A DNA stretch of 31,762 nucleotides from Beroe ovata (taxonomy: Eukaryota > Ctenophora > Nuda > Beroida > Beroidae), in assembly GCA_946803715.1 (NCBI GenBank), contig CAMPET010000126.1, positions 29,781-61,542 on the forward strand, in the 5' to 3' direction. This document shows positions 9,087-17,525 of the stretch, piece by piece. A model generated the notes under the pieces. That model did not search any database. It worked only from the letters and a program-made list of their open reading frames with translations, and was not told where the DNA came from. Positions within the stretch are counted from its first letter, which is position 1; each line of letters begins with the position of its first letter. The position numbers were made by a program, and so were the translations under genes.

Positions 9087-11306
9087 CTTCCTATCTCCTC
9101 TCGCCGACTGCCGATGTGGAATATCCTACCTTTGTGTCATCCTTCGCCAACATGCGCCTCTACGAGATTGATTTACCTGTACCCGGCACCTGGACTATCA
9201 AGGTTTGGTTGTTATAAAAGTTAAAACGCGTTGCTATGCATTGTATCACGCGTTGCTATAACGTGTCACGCGTTGCTAGGTGGTATGACGCGTTGCTATA
9301 ACGTGTCACGCGTTGCTATGTTGTATTACGCGTTGTTATGTGGTATGTCACGCAATTCTGTGCAGTGTGTCACGCGTTGCTATGCGACATCACGTGTCTC
9401 CATGACAGGCTATAATAGACCACGGGGACAAGTTCACGTACAAGGTGCACACTGTCAGCTCGACAAACATTGACTTCACATTCAACCTCCTGACGGAGGA
9501 CAGTGGAAGGGAAGTGGTCACCAACCATGCCGTGCCAGGTAATTATAGCATACGGGCTGCTTTATATCATACCTCTCCAAGGTTAGCATATGCGTGCGGG
9601 GACTGGGGAGGACATAACATTATCTGGCTGCCATTTGTAGTGGGGAATCAGAAGCGGGGTAAAGACCCCTGACGTCCAATGTATAGTGTCAAACAGTGTT
9701 TTTCGATGTATACTCAACATAGAAAAAACTCTTTGAGTGTAGTTGATTTTAAATAGAATTCATGAAGGAGCTCATACACCTCCTCTCAGGAGAGGTGATG
9801 AGGCTGCAGCTGGATGTTGTGGGTGGCGATGAGGAGATAGTGATGGATACTAGTGAGGTTTTCCTCATGGATGTATCCGGGAATGTCATATCGACAGTGC
9901 AGACACTTGATACGCGAAGCGGGCACTCGTACGATGGACAATTTGTTGGTACGTGCGCGATCACAGCTATGCTTTCCAATCTCAAGCATGAAATCCATTT
10001 CCCGCGCGTTATATCCAGGCTCACGCCTTATATCTATTTCTCACGCGTTATAACCATTTCTCACGCGTTATATCCAGCCCTATTTAAATTCACTGTCTCA
10101 GTGCCACCGCAACAGTTCAGACTGATGATATTTGGGGAGACATCTACCGGCTTTCCCTTCACCAGAACCTCTCAGACCACTATTAACCCATCGTACTGCA
10201 GACTGGAAACAGTGAGTAGGGGAAATACATGATTCAAATGTCCAAAAATCAAACATAGATCAGAGACAGGCTCCTCATTACGCCTCATCTTTTCGCAATA
10301 GCTAGACTATACGATCTACATTCATTCCGCAGTTCCACGCTAATTTGTTGAGACGGAAAGTTCTGCAACCAGGGAGCAAGGGGAATCTCTTCTTCAAGTT
10401 CACTCACTACAGTGACACCTCTCACGACTTTGAGGTGTCATTTAACAACCCGGACAGAATTATCAACACACCAAACCCTCTCGAGTTGTGTGAGTACATC
10501 TATTGTGGGCAATGACTATGAATGAGTGCAATGATTGTTGAACGCGGAAGGATTTCCAATAGTACTGTGTCATTGTTAAAACCTAATCACATATAATCAG
10601 TACAAACTATTTTCACATCCTCTTCAGCCAATGTGTGGCGGAGGCGGAGTAGGTTTATCCGGTTAAAGTACAGCATACCCAGGGATGTGCCCGATGGTAC
10701 AGACTACAGGATAACACTGCTTGTTAATGGGGCAGGAGTCAAGGTAAGTGATAGAGATCGTATACTGGGCGAGTACAATGTGTTCGATCATTCGCCAAAA
10801 GTATATGATCGCCATTTTCTCACCTTTTCAACTTACCAATAGTCAATACCAAATCGTGGTGATTAAGTATTACAAATATTTGCATTTTGGCTCTCAAATT
10901 ATGAAGCCTAGTGTCTAGAGACGATTGGGCAACTTGTGCCGACTTGAACTAAGACAACAATAACGCAACATTAACGCAACAGAATGCCAAAGTTTCTCTC
11001 TTGGACAACTATCACAACAATAAGACAACAATAAGACGGCAATTATGCATTAATAAGGCAACATTTCACTTATGTTTGTTGCGTTATTGCTCCCTTATTG
11101 TTGCATTATTGTTGTCTTATTGTTGTGCTATTGTTGCCTTATTGTTGCATCGACACCGGCACAAGTTGCCGATTATTAGGCTGAATCTCATTTGATTACG
11201 CATATTTGTCTCTATATAACAAGAATATTTCCTTCCCTCATAAAACTGTGTCTAATTTCAGTGTGATTATGTGTACACTGTGCTTATCGCTACGATGAGC
11301 GGCTGA
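5014..11306 (+). CDS. Secreted hemicentin/VWA7-like von Willebrand factor A domain protein, 17 exons, 680 aa
   Basis: Exons: 5014-5190, 5495-5658, 6565-6673, 6902-6983, 7152-7265, 7531-7595, 7971-8120, 8433-8537, 8681-8765, 8842-8965, 9085-9202, 9409-9538, 9757-9948, 10102-10211, 10333-10489, 10628-10743, 11262-11306. Every junction is GT-AG and keeps phase, and the total is 2043 nt. Residues 1-23 form a hydrophobic signal peptide (MSLLCLVFVLGAVV...), so the protein is probably extracellular. A helical region (60-150) precedes the VWA domain (about 170-345), whose MIDAS starts as FVVDTTGSM (D175, S179). FKDP, SGGGDCDEM and FVFTDAGSKD follow in the order seen in hemicentins. The remaining ~330 residues look like beta-sandwich modules. 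Hemicentins carry many Ig domains; this protein stops at 680 residues, closer in size to VWA7-type proteins. Ligand and role are unknown. Exon 17 codes only 14 residues and is less certain. Confidence 0.88.
5207..5481. repeat. 20-bp minisatellite in intron 1 of the VWA gene
   Basis: About 13 diverged copies of CACTGACACCATCCTGCAGT in tandem, nearly filling intron 1 (5191-5494). One unit carries a 2-bp insertion and several carry CACAGACACC or CACTGAAACC variants. The array stops about 14 bp before the acceptor at 5493-5494. Confidence 0.95.
7660..7930. repeat. Pyrimidine-rich CACTCACTC repeat in intron 6
   Basis: Imperfect short-period repeat of CACTCAGTCCCTCACCC type, strongly C/T plus CA biased, in intron 6 of the VWA gene. 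The apparent His/Pro/Ser-rich frame at 7769-7993 is produced by this repeat. Confidence 0.9.
8275..8425. repeat. Minisatellite in intron 7 of the VWA gene
   Basis: Degenerate tandem units of the form GAATGATCATACTTT with a variable AGAAATA insert. The array ends shortly before the acceptor of exon 8 at 8431-8432. Confidence 0.85.
8817..8830. promoter_or_regulatory. Perfect X-box palindrome in intron 9 of the VWA gene
   Basis: GTTTCCATGGTAAC matches the RFX X-box consensus GTHNYYATRRNAAC at all 14 positions. It lies 11 bp before exon 10. An intronic enhancer role is inference, and the pyrimidines may simply be part of the splice acceptor region. Confidence 0.3.
9013..9084. repeat. (CA)n microsatellite forming the exon 11 splice acceptor
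   Basis: A CACACACGC and CA tract with an N at 9051 runs directly into ACAG at 9081-9084, the acceptor of exon 11. The frame continues correctly across this junction in the VWA gene. Confidence 0.9.
9225..9390. repeat. ACGCGTTGCTAT minisatellite in intron 11
   Basis: About eight to nine copies of a CACGCGTTGCTAT core with variable spacers (AACGTGT, GTGGTATG, GTTGTATT). It fills most of intron 11 of the VWA gene and is CpG-rich relative to its surroundings. Confidence 0.9.
9996..10075. repeat. CACGCGTTATATCCA repeat in intron 13
   Basis: Three to four units with a CGCGTTATA core and TTTCTCA or CCAGGCT spacers. The CACGCGTT core is shared with the repeat in intron 11 (9225-9390). Confidence 0.75.
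10920..11180. mobile_element. Foldback (MITE-like) inverted-repeat element in intron 16
   Basis: The left end GGGCAACTTGTGCCGAC and the right end CCGGCACAAGTTGCC are inverted copies, matching over GGCAACTTGTGCCG. The interior is a long low-complexity inverted repeat: AAGACAACAATAA on the left faces TTATTGTTGTCTT on the right, so the whole ~260 bp can fold into one hairpin. GATT occurs at both outer edges and could be a short target-site duplication. No coding capacity. It lies wholly within intron 16 of the VWA gene, just before its last short exon. Confidence 0.65.
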
Positions 11307-11841
11307 GTACGCGGCCAGCTGACCATTGACCAAGTTATGTAAGATCTCCAAATCTGACCCAAATACGTGGACTTAACATCGTCAGTTGGGTAACAATTCT
11401 TTTCTGATTTCCAATTCGACTCAGAATTAGTAAGCAGACTTCTCGTGATCATACTTTTTGTGGAAAATTTATATTCCGTTCCATTTTTACCTAGACATTA
11501 GAGTTAGACAATGACAAGTCCTTTGTTATTGTTTGAGATTTGTAAGAAGACAATTAAACATTTCGCGATTATCAATTGTTCCGGAATTCTAAAATTTTGA
11601 GGTGCGATTTTTGCACCTTAATCATGCTCATTGCACAACGCAATGAAATACTGAAAAATCGGGAAGGTTCCAACTTTCTTACATTTATCTCTCATATCAA
11701 AATTAAACGTGAATTACATGGTGTAAAGTACACTGCATTGCTGCATGAATTGATCACAACAGAACCGCAGACACGTATATATTAAAGTAGTTTTTACACG
11801 GTACATATGATTATTTTTCCCAAAACCCCTGATTATAGGAT
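11307..11841. other. Convergent intergenic spacer
   Basis: The VWA gene (+) and the tetraspanin gene (-) meet tail to tail here. ATTAAA at 11553-11558 is a possible poly(A) signal for the plus-strand gene, about 250 bp past its stop. The 69-codon frame at 11576 has no support. Confidence 0.45.
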
Positions 11842-13573
11842 CTAAGCAACGAGGTCCTTCTTCTTGCTGACACACGCAGCAGCAAGACAGATGATCTGTA
11901 TGACAATGATAATCACCACAACTACGATCAGAATGATGCCAAAGTCCTGGACAAATGCCTCCAACGCTTCTGTGCAACCGGTCTCGTACTCGGTACCGGC
12001 AGTGCAAGTCGTCAATGCTCCCTAACAATGAATAATAAATTCTATGAATGATAAATGAATTTAATGAATAATAAAAGGGGTAGATAATAAGAAGATAATT
12101 ATTAATTTGATAATTAATTAATAATTAGTCATGATACTAGACATACAGTGCTCAGATCGTTGATTGTCTTGTCCCAGTCGCTGCAACATCCGGGGGGAAC
12201 TTCATTGTTATCGACTGTTTTCCAGTAACTTGGCCCGGCAGTCAACCTACACACGGGTAAGATCACGTGATCAAAAATATTAATATGTGTCGGCTCTAGT
12301 TGGACGTGAATAAAGCATGAATAGAAGCGTTGCATCACATACAGACACACACAGACACAGACACCCAGACACAAACACACGCATACACACACTACACATA
12401 AACCAACACTACACAGACACACGCACACACACACAGTACACACTACACAGACACACACAGACACACGCGCACACACACTCACACACACAGTTCACTCACA
12501 CACAGTACACACAGAGACACCCACACGCACAGTACACACACACAGACACACTCACATATCACTTACCCACAGCATGAGAATGCATATTGGGCCATATTCA
12601 CGGCAAGAGCTTCAGCATCTGTGATTGCATCGGCTGTTTTGGGATCGATAAACCTTGTTTTGTACCCGGCAAAGAGCTCGTCAGCAGCAGCTTCAGTTGC
12701 AGTAACAAACTCGTCCTTCTTTACAATACCTGGAAATTGGAAAAACGCGGTGACTTTTTGTATTCTGCATGTATAAGAGGATACCGCCCTGTGCAATGAT
12801 TATAGAGGGTTGGTCAGGAAAAGGGGGCGTGACGTTTGTGCAGTGAAATCTGCATACTGATACAGAGTTATCAAATTCAATGAGGAAACCATCCTGTCTA
12901 TAATAGAATTAGAAGGTATACTTGAGGGTCGTGTGTGTTATAGTACGATCGCAGTGAAATCTTACCGACAACGATGACGACAATCTCTAGTACGACAACA
13001 AGCAGAACGATGATGAAGTAGAAGTTCAGGAGACCACTTTTCCCGGTACAAGCTCCACAGCAACCAATCATCGCAACCACAAACAAGATTGCTCCAATCA
13101 CTATCATAGCAATGAGAACTCCATCAATGTCGTTGCTGAGGGGGAGAGAAAGAAGGTTGCTACGAGGGAAAGAGAACGTAGCCAGGGCAAAAGTGATGTG
13201 GTGTTGCTAAGGGGGAGAGGTGTTCACTGTTGCTAAGGGGGAGTGTAATGTTGTAACGAGGGTTGCTAAGGGGGAGAGTGGTGTTGCTAAGCGGAGGTAC
13301 AGTGTTGTTTAGCGGGGATTTTGTTAAGGCGAGGGTGTGATGTTGTCATAAAGCAGAGGTTTATGTTATTTAAAAAAGTATCTACGCGCATTTGAATAAA
13401 GCAGATTCATATCACGTTGTAGAAACTCACGAATGGTTCTCGACGTCAGGGAAGAAGTCAAACTTCTTGGAGAGGAAGACGCCACCAAAGACAATCAGAG
13501 CGGCCCCGGCTACCAGGACAACAATGTTGATGAAGAAGAGGACAAACTTGAGACATCCCTCGCAGCACCCCAT
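11842..13573 (-). CDS. Tetraspanin, five exons, 251 aa
   Basis: Exons on the minus strand: 13573-13431, 13135-12966, 12729-12567, 12246-12147 and 12021-11842 (TAG at 11844-11842). Phases 2, 1, 2 and 0 all agree, and the total is 756 nt. The protein starts MGCCEGCLKF, with juxtamembrane Cys typical of palmitoylation. It has four membrane segments: TM1 in exon 1, TM2 ending in IGCCGAC, TM3 (FYFIIVLLVVV...) across exon 2 and TM4 (GIILIVVVVIIIVI) in exon 5. The large extracellular loop lies between TM3 and TM4 and carries the tetraspanin signature CCG, then GCCS and two single Cys (TTC, TGC): six Cys in all. The loop and overall length are ordinary for the family. Tetraspanins organise plasma-membrane microdomains and bind integrins and other receptors. 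The partner here is unknown, and the subfamily cannot be assigned by eye. Confidence 0.95.
12343..12554. repeat. (CA)n / CACAGA microsatellite in intron 3 of the tetraspanin gene
   Basis: CA tract with AGACA and GTACACA variants. It lies between tetraspanin exon 4 (12147-12246) and exon 3 (12567-12729), just after the exon 3 donor on the coding strand. Confidence 0.95.
13138..13345. repeat. GTTGCTAAGGGGGAGAG minisatellite in tetraspanin intron 1
   Basis: Five to seven diverged copies of a GTTGCTAAGGGGGAG core with spacers. The copy nearest exon 2 supplies, on the minus strand, the pyrimidine tract and CAG acceptor of exon 2 (13137-13136). Confidence 0.85.
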
Positions 13574-14345
13574 GGTATATATGTCTGTGTTTGTGTTTGT
13601 GTGTGCTAAACTGGGCGAACTTGTTTGCTGGAGATATGATAATTGTCAAAAAACATCAGTTATGTATAATCGCTCAATCGAATATACACTAAAATATACA
13701 ATACATTATTCGATACACTGTAAATACACTGCAAAGTGTACAATGTATACATATGGTATACGCGTTGTACGTCAGTGGCTTGTAAAATGGTTAACCACCG
13801 TTAAATGTACAATGTACATACTGATGTATATTGAAGACAGCTACCATGCACAATTTAGAAAGAAAGTGCCTCCGCTGCGATAATGTAGTTCGGCTCTAAT
13901 ATTCAGAGTTACATATTAGCGCTACCTGTGCAAATGCACTTATAAGGAAAGGAGGTGGCTTCCATAGATTGGCATAGAGAACGTTTTATTCATTCAATGT
14001 TATCGATTTCGAATCATATGGCCGCGTTTTTCTACACGTCACACAGTAATATTGAAAATATGTGAACTATGATACATGGAAATAAGAATTGGTAGGCCAC
14101 CTAGGTGGACACTTGGCTAGGTTACTCCACGATCAATAGTTATGGATTTGGGAGTCGAAGGCTACAAGATGGACATAAATGCGAAGATTATTGCAGTAAA
14201 AAGGGACGAATCCATGGAAAAGTGAAATCCGGTGAAAAGCGAAATCAAATGCATGCAACTGAATAATAAAATGAGGAGTCTGTTATCTTGCATAACCACT
14301 TTATATCGAACACTTAGCAAGCAAACTACGTAGAAATTCTTATCA
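13574..14345. other. Upstream region of the tetraspanin gene, no gene seen
   Basis: AT-rich. The stretch 13690-13830 has several TGTACAATGTAC and GTATAC-type short palindromes. No exon with both splice support and frame was found. The promoter of the tetraspanin gene should lie in the first few hundred bases. Confidence 0.4.
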
Positions 14346-14363
14346 AGGGGCTGGCAAGCCCCT
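14346..14363. other. Hairpin 1 of a GC-rich hairpin cluster
   Basis: AGGGGCT and AGCCCCT arms with loop GGCA: a perfect 7-bp stem. First of three neighbouring stems. Confidence 0.8.
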
Positions 14364-14395
14364 CGCGGCATCTGTAGCTAATGTTAAACACGCGA

Positions 14396-14424
14396 GCAAA
14401 AAGGGCCCGAAGGGCCCTTTTTGC
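14396..14424. other. Hairpin 2: perfect 13-bp stem with GAA loop
   Basis: GCAAAAAGGGCCC and GGGCCCTTTTTGC flank the loop GAA (14409-14411). On paper the shape resembles a bacterial intrinsic terminator, but the surroundings are animal DNA, so no terminator role is claimed. Confidence 0.85.
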
Positions 14425-14432
14425 GAGCTTGG

Positions 14433-14465
14433 TCACCGAGGAGGCCCGAAGGGCCGACTCGGTGA
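14433..14465. other. Hairpin 3: two-part stem with GA/GA internal loop
   Basis: TCACCGAG pairs with CTCGGTGA and GGCCC pairs with GGGCC. They are separated by a symmetrical GA/GA internal loop and closed by GAA. Tandem GA mismatches are stable in RNA. The GGCCCGAAGGGCC core is shared with hairpin 2. Confidence 0.85.
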
Positions 14466-15188
14466 GCTTGATGCGTTTATGTAACGCGCGAAAAGCTGCG
14501 GCGCTTGCCAGACCCTACTATATGTTTTTACGGATTCGCCGAATTTCGACTATCAATAACACCGCTTATATTTATCCGATTGTCATGAAACTTCGTTTTC
14601 CGTCTATTTGGACCATAGAGAGGCGGCAACCAAAATTTCAAGTCAATCGGATGAGAAATGGCGAAGTTATAGCGACTTGAAATCGCCGAAATCGAGGGTG
14701 TTTGTCGTTTTTAGGGTTACGATCATATATATAATACATACAGAGAGGGAANGTCCACTGACACTCGAGATGAGTGGAAGTCTAGTATAGAGCTGGTCAT
14801 GGTTTGGGAAAAGATAATATGGAACGGGAAATTCGAGATTTGTCTTGGCGAATGGGCTACCAACACAGCCGAAACACACACACACACTGTGCACAGTACA
14901 GTTATGCCGAGGCGAGTTTCAATAATTCAATGAGGAGACTTCTTTGTGCTATAGGATTGAACAAACACACAAAACAAACATAGAAAAACAAACATTATAA
15001 GACAAACAAAGACCACATCTGACATACAAACATCACACATACAAGCATACATACAAACATCATACCAGACATACAAACATCATACCAGACATACACACCA
15101 GACATCACATCAGACATACACACTGGGCATTTAGCCATGGGCATTTACATTTAGCCATTTACATTGGGCATATTTACATGTTTTAAGT
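14466..15188. other. No recognised gene; single N at 14752
   Basis: 14466-14751 continues the hairpin block with CG-containing, codon-like sequence but no long frame supported by splice sites. A single N at 14752 probably marks a join. From 14960 to 15125 there are loose ACATACAAACATCACAC and CATACCAGACATACA tandem units. Confidence 0.4.
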
Positions 15189-15338
15189 TTGAGTATGCGA
15201 GTGTGTGTTTGTGTGTGTTTGTGTGTGTGTGTGTGTGTGACGTGTGTGTGTGTGTATGTGTNNNNNNNNNNNNNNNNNNNNNNNNNNNNNNNNNNNNNNN
15301 NNNNNNNNNNNNNNNNNNNNNNNNNNNNNNNNNNNNNN

Positions 15339-15376
<38 letters not shown>
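15189..15376. repeat. (TG)n microsatellite with 77-base N gap
   Basis: TG tract on both sides of an assembly gap (N at 15262-15338). Its true length is unknown. Confidence 0.97.
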
Positions 15377-15379
<3 letters not shown>

Positions 15380-15808
15380 ATGCGCTTTTGAGCGTGTCTT
15401 TGTGCGCGGTTGACGCGATGAGAAAGATAATTCTAGCCACTTAGCTCGCACGGTTACAAGTTTTACAAGAATGCATAAGTCGAAAGTGAGAGAGTACTAG
15501 CACAGGTACTATAGCAAAACGAGATTCCCGTTTACACAGAAACATCGAGGTTGTTTTTGGCGGCCACTAACGGCGGCCTATGCGTGGTTCATGCGGGATT
15601 CCAGGTGTGATCCAATCGCGCAACAGCTGAACAACGCTCTCAGTGAGTGAAAGAAAAGTGTGATTCAGCAGGAAGACTCACGCTAGGAGACTGATTCGAT
15701 AATTATAGGGGTGATGAAGGAAGATAACCTTCATACGCATATACCGGTTTCAGGTTTCATCACCTGTTATTACTGCGCAAGAACACAACTATATCACAGC
15801 AACAGTCT
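15377..15808. other. No gene seen
   Basis: Unremarkable DNA between the TG repeat and the 17-bp array. GGTGATGAA near 15708 and TTCATCACC near 15757 form an imperfect inverted repeat around a degenerate palindrome. Confidence 0.4.
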
Positions 15809-15885
15809 AGCAACACATCCAGGAGAGCAACACATCCAGGAGAGCAACACATCCAGGAGAGCAACACATCCAGGAGAGCAACACA
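15809..15885. repeat. 17-bp tandem array, left part
   Basis: About 4.5 near-identical copies of CAACACATCCAGGAGAG, ending at an N at 15886. The same repeat resumes after the N at 23027. Confidence 0.95.
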
Positions 15886-15886
15886 N

Positions 15887-16828
15887 GCTTGATTTAAATC
15901 TCTCACCCTTAGCCGAGAAATGCGCTACTTCTATGATACTTCGAGAGGTTTTAGGAGATTCCACGGCCATCAGCATCACCGACCACCGGAACGTTGCCCT
16001 TCGAGAGCCCAATCGAGCAAACTATTATGATTTTTGGTAGTATAGTTGTAATCGTGTCCAGGAAATTTTGGAGGGTGGACTTGAAGGCTACCAGACTCGG
16101 GCTCATTGTACAGTCAGCAGGGATTATGTTCCAAAGTCGTGGGCCAATGACTATGAATGAATTTTCGAAGGCTGTGCGTTTGGATCTGCTTTTTGGTATG
16201 GCAGGGAGAGTTGCTCGTGTACCAAGCCTGTCATTATAGCACCACTTGACGTTTATGGAGTTGGGCGCCATACCATTCAGAATTTTACACATGTAGATGA
16301 GCATGTAGCGTTCCCTCCTTCGCTGTAACGAACTAAGACGAAGGGAGACCAGGCGATCCCAATAATCATGTCACTATACCCCGTGATTTTAGACGTGAAC
16401 GACCGTTAGACACCTTCAAGAAGTTAATATCAGCCTGACTGTTGTGCGGGTTCCATAATGGGCTACAGTATTCAAGGTGACTTCTCACGAGACTTTTGTA
16501 CAGTGTTAGCATTGTGTGATGATCGCGGGTTCTGAAAACGCCCATGCACCAGGACGCTGCCTTTGTGGCCTTAAAGACAATAGCCCTGATGTGAGTAGAC
16601 CATGACACATCAGGGGTGATCATTACTCCAAGATCTTTAATGTTGCTTTCAGGAAAAAGAACGGTACCGTTTGGAGTTGTGTAGGACTACAAATGGTAGT
16701 TCGAGGAGCAGTTTTCTATTGAAGTTTGGGATGTTATGCTGCATGAATCCGAACTTATCTTGATGCAGCTGCATGTTATTAACAATGAACCATTTCACTA
16801 CCCTATTCAAATCATTTTGCCGTAGACT
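15887..16828 (-). mobile_element. Degenerate 3' end of a CR1/L2-like LINE (reverse transcriptase C-terminus)
   Basis: Three consecutive minus-strand frames hold the C-terminal part of a non-LTR reverse transcriptase. In order: DLNRVVKWFIVNNMQLHQDK (16828-16769), KDLGVMITPDVSWSTHI followed by YKSLVRSHLEYCSPLWNP (to about 16440), then RRRERYMLIYMCKILNG and GPRLWNIIPA (to about 15990). This order (post-catalytic region, thumb, LEYCSPLW, NG tail) is typical of the CR1/L2 group. Frameshifts lie near 16660 and 16380, so the copy is dead. The YADD catalytic core and everything before it is absent: LINE similarity begins at about 16828, next to a tRNA-like sequence. The 3' end coincides with the block edge at the N (15886). 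Confidence 0.8.
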
Positions 16829-16905
16829 GGCTGGGATTCGAACCTGGAATCTTTCGATTGAAAATCGGCCAGTGTCTACCAATATCAATACACCGCTCAT
16901 CACTT
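16829..16905 (-). other. tRNA-like sequence (possible SINE head) abutting the LINE fragment
   Basis: On the minus strand a perfect B box GGTTCGAATCC lies at 16844-16834. About 20 nt upstream is a loop-like TTTTCAA between short CGAT/ATCG complementary arms, which would give anticodon UUC (Glu). CGTAG near the 5' end and CTACG near the 3' end could pair as an acceptor stem, but the D-arm is too long and the T-stem is imperfect, so this is not a functional tRNA. It resembles a tRNA-derived SINE head or tRNA pseudogene. Confidence 0.35.
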
Positions 16906-17525
16906 ATGCTACGTCATAATGTTCTTACAATAAGAAGGCGGTACAGCCAATCAAAATAGAGGTACGACGTGATCTGCCTACTAGACAAATTTGCGAGCCT
17001 TCTCAATATCATCCTGAGCCAAATGGAGAGTGAAGATTCCCTAGGTCCATTAAAGTAGGTACCTAGGTACAAAGTAGGTACCTTAAGTAGGTACCTACAA
17101 TCGCTTCGACAAGGCAAATCATGGCTTGGCAGAAAGTGGGATCTAGTCAGTTTTTGGGACCAACTAACTAATATCTCCCTGACTTGTAGACACTGAGCAT
17201 TGGCGACTTAATTTCATACTGTTGATTGCATAGCGAATTTAGGTCACATGCAACGTAGTTTTTCGTGATCGGTGGGACATGATAATAATTTGCCCCACCC
17301 CAACCAAATGCGTCAATAGTTTGTCCTGTTGCACTTACTGGAAATGTTTTGAGGTGATGGGTGTCATGCCGTTAGTTTGACAGTTCGCAGATAGCAATCG
17401 CAGTTGCAATTATTATTAATCATTATTCCCATACCCTTGACTCATCATGACACCACTTCTCTATCTGTAATCTGGGCATCGTCAAAGTTGACTTTTTGAG
17501 AGCACTTGCACGTCATTGCACAGTG
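16906..17525. other. No recognised gene between LINE pieces
   Basis: Contains a GTAGGTACC-rich short repeat at 17053-17098. The last few dozen bases before the N at 17526 may still be LINE reverse transcriptase in another frame (minus-strand words like VQVLSKSQL), but this is weak. No ORF is accepted. Confidence 0.4.
17053..17098. repeat. GTAGGTACC(T) short tandem/palindromic repeat
   Basis: Five spaced copies of the palindromic GGTACC core (AGTAGGTACCTAGGTAC...). Confidence 0.8.

Noticed and set aside
13392-13883. 163-codon plus-strand frame across tetraspanin exon 1
   Set aside because: Antisense shadow of the well-supported tetraspanin exon.
14396-14424. Rho-independent transcription terminator
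   Set aside because: The shape fits, but the surrounding genes are intron-containing animal genes. No bacterial gene ends here.
15809-15885. Short regular repeat that could suggest a CRISPR-like array
   Set aside because: Units are 17 bp in direct tandem with no spacers; it is a minisatellite.
16829-16905. Functional tRNA-Glu gene
   Set aside because: The D-arm region is too long, the T-stem is mispaired and there is no clean acceptor stem.
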